A DNA stretch of 13,903 nucleotides from GCA-2715645 sp042095375 (GTDB taxonomy: Bacteria > Bacteroidota > Bacteroidia > Cytophagales > MED-G16), in contig JBELBJ010000031.1 in assembly GCA_042095375.1 (NCBI GenBank), positions 1 to 13,903 on the forward strand. Reading direction: 5' to 3'. The notes beneath the pieces are model-generated. The model was given only the letters and a program-made list of their open reading frames with translations. It had not been told where the DNA came from and searched no databases. A program made the position numbers and the translations under genes. Of this stretch, positions 1-6,939 are shown in pieces; position 1 is the stretch's first letter, and each line of letters opens with the position of its first letter.

Positions 1-55
1 TTGTTTTCTTTTTTCTTTTCGGCTGTTTTGTTTTCTTTTTTCTTTTCGGCTGTTT
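1..55. repeat. 27-bp perfect tandem repeat in the rplI 3' end
   Basis: Bases 1-27 and 28-54 are identical. One unit encodes nine residues, read on the minus strand as TAEKKKENK. Because 27 is a multiple of three, gain or loss of units would keep frame. The repeat touches the window edge, so the full copy number cannot be read here. Confidence 0.9.
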
Positions 56-497
56 CTCCTTTAATTAATTTAATAGTTATTTCATGATTAACTTCTTTAT
101 GAAGTATTAAATTGACTTTATACTCACCCAATTTATCTATTTTCCCATTAATAGAAATATTTCTTCTATGAATATTGAAATTTTTCTCATCTAATATATT
201 AGATATTTGTTGAGTAGTAACACTACCAAAAATTTTATCTTCTTTTCCAGCATTTACTGGTATTTTTAATACTAAATCACCAATCTTCTTTGAAAGTTCA
301 TCAGCATCATTTTTGATTTTTTCTAATTTATGAGATGTTTGTCTTAAATTTTCATTAAGAATCTTCCTATTAGATTCATTTGCAACTTCAGCATATCCCT
401 TAGGTATTAAAAAATTTCTAGCATATCCATTTTTAACTTTTATAATCTCATTCTTAAAGCCACGACCAGGAAGATCTTTTTTTAAAATTATATCCAT
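1..497 (-). CDS. rplI: 50S ribosomal protein bL9, 3' end cut by window edge
   Basis: Ribosomal protein bL9, which binds 23S rRNA near the base of the L1 stalk with its N-terminal domain. Translation from the ATG at 497 gives 165 codons inside the window with no stop. The N-terminal signature is clear: the IILKKDLPGRGFKNEIIKV region at residues 3-21, then GYARNFLIPKG at 24-34. A long helix follows at about 41-72, then the C-terminal domain with NILDEK (100-105) and LHKEV (132-136). The family core normally ends near residue 147-150, as here at about IKLIKGE (142-148). It is followed by a lysine/glutamate-rich extension made of two copies of TAEKKKENK-type units that continues beyond base 1. 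Last gene seen of the rpsF-rpsR-rplI operon, 6 bases after rpsR. The identification is secure; the true C-terminus is unknown. Confidence 0.96.
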   Translation of the reverse strand, partial: MDIILKKDLPGRGFKNEIIKVKNGYARNFLIPKGYAEVANESNRKILNENLRQTSHKLEKIKNDADELSKKIGDLVLKIPVNAGKEDKIFGSVTTQQISNILDEKNFNIHRRNISINGKIDKLGEYKVNLILHKEVNHEITIKLIKGETAEKKKENKTAEKKKEN

Positions 498-503
498 TTT
501 TAA

Positions 504-779
504 TTATTTGAAAGAATCAGATGAGAAGGGCAATAAAGCTAAATGTCTAGCTCTTTTGATTGCTTGGGTAACTTTTTTCTGATATTTTTGACTAGTTCCT
601 GTTATTCTTCTAGGTAAAATCTTTCCATGATCATTGACAAATTGATAGAGAAAATCTGGATTTTTATAGTCTATGTATTTAATCCCACTTTTTTTAAATC
701 TGCAAATCTTTTTTTCTTTAGAAGCAGATCTATCAATTCTTTCATTTCTTAATGCTGAGTCAAATTTTCTATTTTTCAT
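504..779 (-). CDS. rpsR: 30S ribosomal protein bS18
   Basis: bS18, a small-subunit platform protein that forms a heterodimer with bS6 and binds 16S rRNA. It has 91 residues, normal for the family. The conserved block is present: CRFKKSGIKYIDYKNPDFL at residues 26-44, then the GKILPRRITGTS segment at 53-64 and the KYQKKVTQAIKRARHLALLPF motif at 65-85, which is diagnostic. The N-terminus is basic and poorly conserved, as usual. It lies between rpsF and rplI on the minus strand. Its ATG lies inside the end of rpsF (11-base overlap, 769-779), which suggests translational coupling with its protein partner, and rplI starts 6 bases after its stop. Confidence 0.98.
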   Translation of the reverse strand: MKNRKFDSALRNERIDRSASKEKKICRFKKSGIKYIDYKNPDFLYQFVNDHGKILPRRITGTSQKYQKKVTQAIKRARHLALLPFSSDSFK

Positions 780-1125
780 TTTTTTTCTTATTAAATTCTC
801 CTTTTGACCTTCTTTCGTTATAAATCAAAGCATCTTTACATAATGAGACTGTTAAATATCTGAGAACGGAATCATCTCTTTTAAATTCAGTTTCAAAGTT
901 TTTTACAACATCTTTATTTTCAGATGAATATTGAAAAAGATGGTAGAAACCTGTTTTTTTATTTTTTATTGGATAAGTTAAATTTTTAAAACCAAGATTT
1001 TCATTACAAATAATTTTAGCTTTATTATTTTCTAGTATTTTTTTGTATTTGTTTACTGTTCTTTTTTGTTGGTCTTCAGAGAGAACGGGATTCATAATAA
1101 AAACAGTTTCAAAATCTTTTTTCAT
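769..1125 (-). CDS. rpsF: 30S ribosomal protein bS6
   Basis: bS6, the partner of bS18 in the platform of the small subunit. It has 118 residues with the ferredoxin-like fold signature: ETVFIMNP at 6-13, LTYPIKNKKTGFYHLFQY at about 49-66 and FKRDDSVLRYLTV at about 81-93. A charged KKKNEK-like tail ends the protein, common in this family. First gene of the rpsF-rpsR-rplI operon. The ATG at 1125 is preceded by a TAGATTTG box at 1153-1146, so the leader should be only about 17 bases. The coiled-coil gene upstream ends 53 bases before it. The stop codon falls within the rpsR start region. Confidence 0.98.
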   Translation of the reverse strand: MKKDFETVFIMNPVLSEDQQKRTVNKYKKILENNKAKIICNENLGFKNLTYPIKNKKTGFYHLFQYSSENKDVVKNFETEFKRDDSVLRYLTVSLCKDALIYNERRSKGEFNKKKNEK

Positions 1126-1145
1126 GCTTAATTTTTAATAGCTTG

Positions 1146-1153
1146 CAAATCTA
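1146..1153 (-). promoter_or_regulatory. Predicted -7 promoter element of rpsF
   Basis: Minus-strand TAGATTTG is an exact match to the Bacteroidetes -7 consensus TAnnTTTG. It sits in the only gap (1126-1178) ahead of the rpsF start. If transcription starts about four bases after the box, the untranslated leader is about 17 bases. I see no clear TTG-type -33 element upstream. In DNA this AT-rich, chance matches occur; the position makes it credible. Confidence 0.5.
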
Positions 1154-1178
1154 ACATAATGAATTAATAAAATAAAAA

Positions 1179-2057
1179 TTATTTTATCATAAATTTCTCT
1201 TTTCCAATTAAGTAATTATTAGTATAAATTTCTACAGAATAATTTCCTGGTTTAAATTCAATATTTTTAATGTAATCAAAGGACAATATTTGATTTTTTT
1301 TATTAAATAATATTTCTTTTTTTAGTGTATAAAAAATTTCTCTTTTTTCATATTTAAATGATCCAGAACCCTTAGATATATCATATAAAACATTATTATC
1401 AGGTTTAATTATTCTAATAATTATATTTTTAACTTCAATTTTTGCAATATTATTCTCAGCTATATCAACAAGAATTTTAATTTTATCAATTTGTCTACTT
1501 CTAAATGTATTTAAAATTTCTTTTCCTGATCTAGTAATACCATATACTTTTAAAGAATTTAAGGTTAATTTTGAAGCTAAATCCACTTTGTTTTCTAATT
1601 CATTTTTAGATTTATTAATGTCGCTTATTTCAGAGTTTAGTTCATTTATTTGATATTTTTGTATTGTATTTTCTTTAAATAGCTCTTTATTAATTTTTTT
1701 AAGTTTATTTATTTCTTCATCTTGAGCAATTAATAACTCTTTATAACCATCAACTTTAGATTGAAGTCTATTAATTTGTGAATAGGCTTTTCTTCTAAAT
1801 TCTTTTTTTTCTAACTCTAATTTTTCTTTTATTGCAATTAATGTATCAATTTCACCACCAAGTTGAGAAATAGCTAATATTTTATTTCCTAATTCTATTG
1901 ATATAGAGTCCAATTGATAGTAAACAGAGTCAAGTTCTATTTGTTGATTTATTCTATTATCTTCAGAAATTTTATTTTTATAAATTGAAAAAAATAAAAG
2001 AATTGCAAAAAGAAAACTTATTGCTCCTAATATATATACTATTTTTTTATCTTTCAT
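1179..2057 (-). CDS. Membrane-anchored coiled-coil protein of unknown function
   Basis: A 292-residue protein with no enzymatic motif that I recognise. Residues 6-25 form one hydrophobic membrane segment after a short KDKK start, so most of the protein should lie outside the cytoplasm. Residues about 33-165 are rich in heptad-like E/K/L/I patterns with very few prolines or glycines, a long coiled coil. Residues about 170-292 look like a beta domain, with alternating hydrophobic strands and a closing GNYSVEIYTNN at 271-281. I recall similar Bacteroidetes proteins (anchor, long coiled coil, C-terminal beta domain), usually called hypothetical or loosely 'chromosome partitioning'; I cannot verify this here. 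Upstream of rpsF on the same strand, 53 bases away, but a promoter box separates them. Start ATG at 2057; the gap to ung (2058-2132) holds no strong promoter match. Confidence 0.85.
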   Translation of the reverse strand: MKDKKIVYILGAISFLFAILLFFSIYKNKISEDNRINQQIELDSVYYQLDSISIELGNKILAISQLGGEIDTLIAIKEKLELEKKEFRRKAYSQINRLQSKVDGYKELLIAQDEEINKLKKINKELFKENTIQKYQINELNSEISDINKSKNELENKVDLASKLTLNSLKVYGITRSGKEILNTFRSRQIDKIKILVDIAENNIAKIEVKNIIIRIIKPDNNVLYDISKGSGSFKYEKREIFYTLKKEILFNKKNQILSFDYIKNIEFKPGNYSVEIYTNNYLIGKEKFMIK

Positions 2058-2132
2058 ATCTAAATATTAGATGATAAAATTAGATCATATAATTATAAAA
2101 TAATAATTGTTAATTTTTTTTAATTAAAAATA

Positions 2133-2795
2133 TTGAATATTAAAATAGAAAAATCTTGGAAAAAAATATTAAACAATGAATTTAAAAAAGAATATTTTAA
2201 TTCTTTAGTTTCTTTTTTAAAGGATGAATATAAAAATAAAATTATTTTTCCTCCTGCTAGAAAAATATTCAGTTCATTTGATTTTTGCCCCTTTAATAAT
2301 ATAAAAGTAGTAATTATTGGACAAGATCCTTATCATGGAATTAATCAAGCAAATGGTTTATGTTTTGCAGTAAATAAGGATATCAAAATTCCACCTTCAT
2401 TATTTAATATTTTCAAAGAAATAAATAATGACATTAAAATAGATATTCCTAAACATGGAAATTTAGAAAGATGGGCTATTCAAGGAGTTTTATTATTAAA
2501 TTCCGTTTTAACTGTTAGAAAGAATTTACCACGCTCTCATTCTAATAAAGGATGGGAAAATTTTACAGATAGAGTGATTTCTCTTATATCAAAAAAAAAA
2601 AAAAATATAGTTTTTTTACTTTGGGGAAATTATGCTAAGTCTAAATTAAAAATCATTGATCAAAATAAACATCTTATTTTAACTTCCTCACATCCTTCTC
2701 CATTTTCAGCTAGCAATGGTTTTTTTAATTCATTTCATTTTTCTAAAACAAATAATTACCTAAAAAAAAATAATATTAGAGAAATAAAATGGTAA
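2133..2795 (+). CDS. ung: Uracil-DNA glycosylase, family 1
   Basis: Removes uracil from DNA, the first step of base excision repair of deaminated cytosine or misincorporated dUMP. It has 220 residues, normal length. Family-1 motifs: the water-activating loop GQDPYHG at 63-69 (Asp65), LLLNSVLTV at 120-128 (Asn123, uracil recognition), SHSNKGWENFTD at 135-146 and the HPSPFSA loop at 187-193 (His187). By alignment, residue 191, which inserts into the DNA helix, is Phe rather than the usual Leu. No in-frame ATG lies near the expected N-terminus and a stop is at 2121, so the TTG at 2133 is taken as start; it leads directly into the conserved ESW-like segment (KSWKKILNNEF). A run of 15 A (2591-2605) encodes K154-K157. 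The stop overlaps the next gene by 7 bases. Confidence 0.97.
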   Translation: MNIKIEKSWKKILNNEFKKEYFNSLVSFLKDEYKNKIIFPPARKIFSSFDFCPFNNIKVVIIGQDPYHGINQANGLCFAVNKDIKIPPSLFNIFKEINNDIKIDIPKHGNLERWAIQGVLLLNSVLTVRKNLPRSHSNKGWENFTDRVISLISKKKKNIVFLLWGNYAKSKLKIIDQNKHLILTSSHPSPFSASNGFFNSFHFSKTNNYLKKNNIREIKW

Positions 2796-3643
2796 AAAAA
2801 TTTAATGTAGAAAAAAATAGATTATTAATTTATCCAAAATTATTTTCAAATGATGATGGGCATAATATTAATGGTCCATCCTTAATAAAAGTTCCAAAAT
2901 GGATTAAATCTCCTTTAGGGAAATATTATTTATACTTTTCTCATCATAATGGAAGATATATAAGAATGGCTTATTCTAATAAAATAATTGGACCTTATAA
3001 AATCTATAAAGAAGGTGTTTTAAATATTAAAAACTCTCCAGGTAAAGATCATCTAGCAAGTCCGGATGTTCATGTAGACTCAGAAAATAAAACATTCACA
3101 ATGTATTATCATACCTGTTTTAATAAAAATCAATATACATTAGAATCAACTTCTAAAGATGGGGTTTTTTTTAAATCTAATGAGATTATATTAGGCTCTT
3201 ACTACTTCAGGGTATTTAGATTTAAAAATCAGCTATATAGCATTGCAAAAGGATCAAATAATTATGGGAAAATTTATAAAAAAGTAAATAATGAGTGGCA
3301 AATAATTTATGAAAAATTAATTAAAAATATTAGACATACTGCTATACTAGTTGAAGATGATATAATTTATTTGTTTTATTCATTAATTGGAGAGTTGCAA
3401 GAGTCAATATATTGTTCCATTCTTAATATTGATAATTTTATGGTTACTAATAAATATAAATTGCTTAAACCTACATTAAAATATGAGGGATTTAATTTTA
3501 CTAAAGAAAAATCTAAAATAGGAATGGAAAAGAAATTTGTAAACCAAGTTAGAGATCCAGGAATTTATAAAAATAAAAATAATAAATATTTACTGTATTC
3601 GGTATCAGGTGAAAAAGGAATTGCTATAGCAAAATTGACTTAA
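2789..3643 (+). CDS. Predicted five-bladed beta-propeller protein, glycoside-hydrolase-like
   Basis: A 284-residue protein without signal peptide, so probably cytoplasmic. It shows recurring aromatic strand motifs typical of propellers of the GH43/GH32-like fold: YYLYFSHH (46-53), FTMYYHT (103-109), LYSIAKG (149-155), IYLFYSLIG (193-201) and YLLYSVSGEKGIAIA (267-281). Acidic/polar loops that often form an active site are present: DGHNINGPSLIKVP (23-36), HLASPDVHVD (88-97), YFRVFRF (139-145), NIRHTA (180-185) and NQVRDPGIY (252-260). I recall these motifs from a family of hypothetical proteins in marine bacteria; the substrate is unknown. Its ATG lies in the last codons of ung (ATGGTAA), so the two are probably cotranslated. 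The stop overlaps the convergent lepB stop. It is not one of the housekeeping families around it, yet base composition is similar. Confidence 0.8.
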   Translation: MVKKFNVEKNRLLIYPKLFSNDDGHNINGPSLIKVPKWIKSPLGKYYLYFSHHNGRYIRMAYSNKIIGPYKIYKEGVLNIKNSPGKDHLASPDVHVDSENKTFTMYYHTCFNKNQYTLESTSKDGVFFKSNEIILGSYYFRVFRFKNQLYSIAKGSNNYGKIYKKVNNEWQIIYEKLIKNIRHTAILVEDDIIYLFYSLIGELQESIYCSILNIDNFMVTNKYKLLKPTLKYEGFNFTKEKSKIGMEKKFVNQVRDPGIYKNKNNKYLLYSVSGEKGIAIAKLT

Positions 3644-4686
3644 ATAATAATTTTAAAAAATCTATCCCATCTAATTTTGTTCAAAAATCTTTCATTTTTA
3701 TCAAGAGATAACCATATAAAAGATGCTTCACCAACGACATGATCTTCGGGTACAAAACCCCAAAACCTTGAGTCTTCTGAATTGTGTCTATTATCACCCA
3801 TCATAAAATAATAATTTTGTTTAAAGGTATATTCTTTGATTTGATTATTATCAATAAAAATTTTATTACTCTCAAACTTAACTGATGAATTTTTTTCATA
3901 ATCAGCTATTGTTGAACCATAAATTTTGATATTTTTTTCATCTAAAATAACCTTATCTCCTTTTTTTGGAATTACTAGTGGTCCATAGAAATCTATATTC
4001 CATTTAAATTCATTATCATTTGGAAAAACAGAGTATTTACTATCATTAACAGAAAAAATCTGAATTTTAACATCGTTAATGAATATTTCATTTTTCAATT
4101 TCTCTGCAGTTTCTTTACTACAATCAATGTAATAACCATCAACAGATTTTGAATAATCAGAAATATTGTATTTTTTAAATATTCTTTTATTAATTATTTG
4201 ATCAGTTTTTATATAATATCTATGTTGCAAATCTAATTTATTGTCTGTCATATTATTATTAATGAATAATTTAGAATTATTAATATTTATTGTGTCACCA
4301 GGTAATCCGACACATCTTTTAACATAAAATGTTTTTAAATCAACAGGCCTTTCAAGTTCTCTAGGATAATTAAATACTACAACATCATTTCTTTCTATTT
4401 TACTAATTCCTGGTAATCTATAATATGGCAGTTGAATCCAATCCAAATAAGAAGGTATATTTGTACCCCAGATTACTTGATGAGTTAGGGGTATTTGAAG
4501 AATCGTATTAGGTATTCTTGAGCCATAATTAAATTTGTTAACAAATAAAAAATCACCAACTAAAAGAGATTTTTCCATAGATGGGGTAGGGATAGTAAAT
4601 GCTTCGAATGTAGACCATCTAATTAATGAAGCTACAATTACTGCGAAAATGAGTGCATCAAACCATTCTTTAATATATTTAATCAA
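3640..4686 (-). CDS. lepB: Signal peptidase I
   Basis: Membrane-bound serine protease that cleaves signal peptides from exported proteins. It has 348 residues. A hydrophobic segment at about 9-24 anchors it. Box B TIPTPSMEKSLLVGDFLFVNK at 31-51 holds the catalytic Ser36. FYVKRCVGLPGDTI (120-133) holds the general-base Lys123. The GDNRHNSEDSRFWGFVPEDHVVG block at about 297-319 is box E. A long insert (about 134-294) between the last two boxes fits the large Bacteroidetes form. No in-frame ATG lies upstream before a stop at 4707-4705; the TTG at 4686 matches the family N-terminus. It starts 4 bases after the DUF5683 gene ends, so it is probably cotranscribed with it. Its last bases overlap the stop of the convergent propeller gene. 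Confidence 0.96.
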   Translation of the reverse strand: MIKYIKEWFDALIFAVIVASLIRWSTFEAFTIPTPSMEKSLLVGDFLFVNKFNYGSRIPNTILQIPLTHQVIWGTNIPSYLDWIQLPYYRLPGISKIERNDVVVFNYPRELERPVDLKTFYVKRCVGLPGDTININNSKLFINNNMTDNKLDLQHRYYIKTDQIINKRIFKKYNISDYSKSVDGYYIDCSKETAEKLKNEIFINDVKIQIFSVNDSKYSVFPNDNEFKWNIDFYGPLVIPKKGDKVILDEKNIKIYGSTIADYEKNSSVKFESNKIFIDNNQIKEYTFKQNYYFMMGDNRHNSEDSRFWGFVPEDHVVGEASFIWLSLDKNERFLNKIRWDRFFKIII

Positions 4687-4690
4687 AATA

Positions 4691-5257
4691 CTAAAATTTA
4701 AATTTTAAAGAAATTCCAAAATTATGAGTGTAACCAAATTTACTAATTTCTGGAGATAAATTAAAAGAAATATCATTTCCAATATCAAAATCATTAAGAT
4801 GAGAAAAAACATGTGCATCAACTATATTGAGTATATAATATACTCCTGTAAAAATTATTAACAAATCTCTATTTCTTCTCCAATATTCCATATTTCTTTC
4901 AAGAGATGATTCAGAAAAATTTGGGAATGGATTAATGGTTAAATCATTCTCATCTGTTTGAGCAATTAGTGCACTTCTAAACTCTTTATACATATTATTA
5001 TTAAATTTTATGTAATGCCCAATTAGTAAATACCCACCATATATAACTGGTAATTTCCAATACTGTTTGTTATGAATTTGACCTAATCCAGGTAAAATTG
5101 CTGATAACATTGGAGCTTTATTGTATTTAGAATTTTTTTTTTTTTTAAAATTTATATTTGAAAAATCAGTATTTAAAGAATCATTTAAATCTGAAATCTG
5201 AGAAACCCCCGAAAAAGTTATAAATGTTAGAAATATTAAAATATATTTATAATTCAT
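4691..5257 (-). CDS. DUF5683 family exported/membrane protein
   Basis: A 188-residue protein of unknown function. Residues 1-19 form a signal peptide ending at GVSQ, typical of Bacteroidetes. The diagnostic DUF5683 segment follows: KAPMLSAILPGLGQIHNKQYWKLPVIYGG at 47-75, which marks this family in Bacteroidetes. Further hydrophobic stretches lie at about 70-84 and 131-147, and the C-terminus ends in alternating residues closing with KFKF, which could be strand-like. It follows parB by 6 bases and precedes lepB by 4, a placement I associate with the family, but dapB, which I expect between it and lepB in related flavobacteria, is missing. Codons 37-42 include an A14 tract (T run on plus strand, 5133-5146). 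Confidence 0.9.
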   Translation of the reverse strand: MNYKYILIFLTFITFSGVSQISDLNDSLNTDFSNINFKKKKNSKYNKAPMLSAILPGLGQIHNKQYWKLPVIYGGYLLIGHYIKFNNNMYKEFRSALIAQTDENDLTINPFPNFSESSLERNMEYWRRNRDLLIIFTGVYYILNIVDAHVFSHLNDFDIGNDISFNLSPEISKFGYTHNFGISLKFKF

Positions 5258-5263
5258 AAAAAT

Positions 5264-6133
5264 CTATTCAATTAATTCAATAATACGATTTAAGTCATCA
5301 AGAGATTCAAAATAAATTTCAACTTTTCCTTTTTTATTATTATTACTTTCTATTTTAATTTTGGTACTAAAGAGAGATGATAATTTAGATTCCATTTTAA
5401 TTATACTATTGTTTTTTAATTTTTTAGTGATTTTTAGTTTTACAGAATTTATTTTTTTTACTAAGTTTTCTACCTGCCTAACTGATAGTTTTTCAGAAAT
5501 TATTTTTTTATAAATAATTAATTTAGACTCTAAATTTTCGATTGTAATTAATGTTCTAGCATGTCCCATTGATATTTTTTCATTTATAAGCCCTTTTTGA
5601 ATGTATGGAGGTAACTTTAACAATCTCAAATAATTATTTATTGTTGATCTATCTTTTCCAATTCTTACACCTAAATCTTCTTGACTTATTTTACATTCAT
5701 CAATTAATCTTTTGTAGGATACGGCAATTTCGATGGAATTTAAGTCCTCTCTCTGAATATTTTCAATAAGTCCCATTTCAAGCATTTTTTGTTCATCAGC
5801 TTTAATTATATATGCTGGTATTTCTTTAATTCCAGCAATTTCACATGCTTTAATTCTTCTTTCTCCAGAAATCAATTGATATTTATTATTATTAATCTTT
5901 CTAACAGTAATTGGTTGAATAATTCCTTGAGATTTTATAGAATTTGCTAACTCTATTATAGTTTCTTTTTTAAAAGATTTTCTTGGCTGAAATGGATTTG
6001 TGGAAATTTTGCTTAATAAAATTTCACTAAATTTATTATCCTTAGCAATTTTTGTTTCTAAAATATTTTCTTCATCACTTTGTCCAAGTAATGCATCTAA
6101 TCCTCTACCTAAAACTTTTTTTTTACCCTTCAC
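5264..6133 (-). CDS. parB: Chromosome-partitioning protein ParB
   Basis: Centromere-binding CTP-switch protein that loads on parS sites and works with ParA in chromosome segregation. It has 289 residues. Features in order: the basic GRGLDALLG start segment (9-17), the ParB/sulfiredoxin-fold domain with NPFQPRK (46-52), QGIIQPITVR (69-78) and GERRIKA (90-96, the nucleotide-binding arginine patch), LIENIQREDLN (122-132), a helix-turn-helix at about 149-173, MGHARTL (189-195) and a C-terminal dimer domain. The start is GTG at 6133; it overlaps parA by 11 bases (6123-6133), and no nearer ATG would keep the conserved GRGL start. No parS match was found in the window. Confidence 0.97.
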   Translation of the reverse strand: MKGKKKVLGRGLDALLGQSDEENILETKIAKDNKFSEILLSKISTNPFQPRKSFKKETIIELANSIKSQGIIQPITVRKINNNKYQLISGERRIKACEIAGIKEIPAYIIKADEQKMLEMGLIENIQREDLNSIEIAVSYKRLIDECKISQEDLGVRIGKDRSTINNYLRLLKLPPYIQKGLINEKISMGHARTLITIENLESKLIIYKKIISEKLSVRQVENLVKKINSVKLKITKKLKNNSIIKMESKLSSLFSTKIKIESNNNKKGKVEIYFESLDDLNRIIELIE

Positions 6134-6908
6134 TATTAATCATTGTTTTATTTCTTGAAATTAATTCTCTTGCTAAATTTATATAGCTCATCGAACCTTT
6201 ACAATCAGCATCGTGATAAATCACAGGTACTCCAAATGAAGGCGCTTCACTTAATTTTACATTTCTTGGAATAATGGTATTAAATACTAAAGATTTAAAA
6301 TGCATTTGTACTTCTTCAACTACTTGATTACTAAGTCTTAATCTTACATCATACATACTAAGTAAAATACCTTCTATTGTTAATTTATCATTTAATTTAG
6401 ATTGAACTATTTTTATTGTATTTAATAACTTCCCTAGACCTTCTAAAGCAAAATATTCACATTGAACTGGAATAATAACAGAATCAGATGCATTTAGAGA
6501 ATTTAAAGTAACTATTCCTAATGATGGTGAGCAGTCAATAATTATAAAATCATAATTTTTTTTTATATTTTTTAAAATATTTTTCATTCTATATTCTCTA
6601 TTTTCAATATCTATCATTTCTATTTCAGCTCCAACTAAATCAATGTGGGAAGGCACAATATCTAGAAATTTTATTTTTGTATTTAGTATAGCTTTTTTTA
6701 TTGTAGTATTATTTATCATACATTCATAAATACTTTCTTTAATTTTTCTTGGATCATGTCCTAAGCCTGAAGTAGAATTAGCCTGGGGATCAGCATCAAT
6801 TATTAATGTTTTAAATTCTAAGGCTGCTAAACTTGCAGATAAATTAATAGCTGTAGTTGTTTTTCCAACTCCACCTTTTTGATTTGCAATAGAAATAATT
6901 TTTGCCAT
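6123..6908 (-). CDS. parA: Chromosome-partitioning ATPase ParA (Soj type)
   Basis: Deviant Walker ATPase that positions chromosome origins with ParB. It has 261 residues, the short form without an N-terminal DNA-binding domain. The deviant Walker A KGGVGKTT lies at 11-18 with the signature lysine Lys11 and Lys16; the A' box IIDADPQANST at 36-46; Walker B FIIIDCSPSLG at 121-131; and the VQCEYFALEGL-type segment after it. The ATG at 6908 gives the standard MAKIISIANQKGG start. It lies 31 bases downstream of yidC, with a small inverted repeat directly before the ATG, and overlaps parB at its end, the usual parA-parB order. Confidence 0.98.
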   Translation of the reverse strand: MAKIISIANQKGGVGKTTTAINLSASLAALEFKTLIIDADPQANSTSGLGHDPRKIKESIYECMINNTTIKKAILNTKIKFLDIVPSHIDLVGAEIEMIDIENREYRMKNILKNIKKNYDFIIIDCSPSLGIVTLNSLNASDSVIIPVQCEYFALEGLGKLLNTIKIVQSKLNDKLTIEGILLSMYDVRLRLSNQVVEEVQMHFKSLVFNTIIPRNVKLSEAPSFGVPVIYHDADCKGSMSYINLARELISRNKTMINSEG

Positions 6909-6939
6909 ATAGATAAATCTATTAATTAATAATTAAGAA

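Noticed and set aside
5264..6908. Search for parS near parAB
   Set aside because: No match or near match to TGTTTCACGTGAAACA was seen by eye anywhere in the window; GTTTCAA and ACGTGAA fragments occur but do not form the palindrome.
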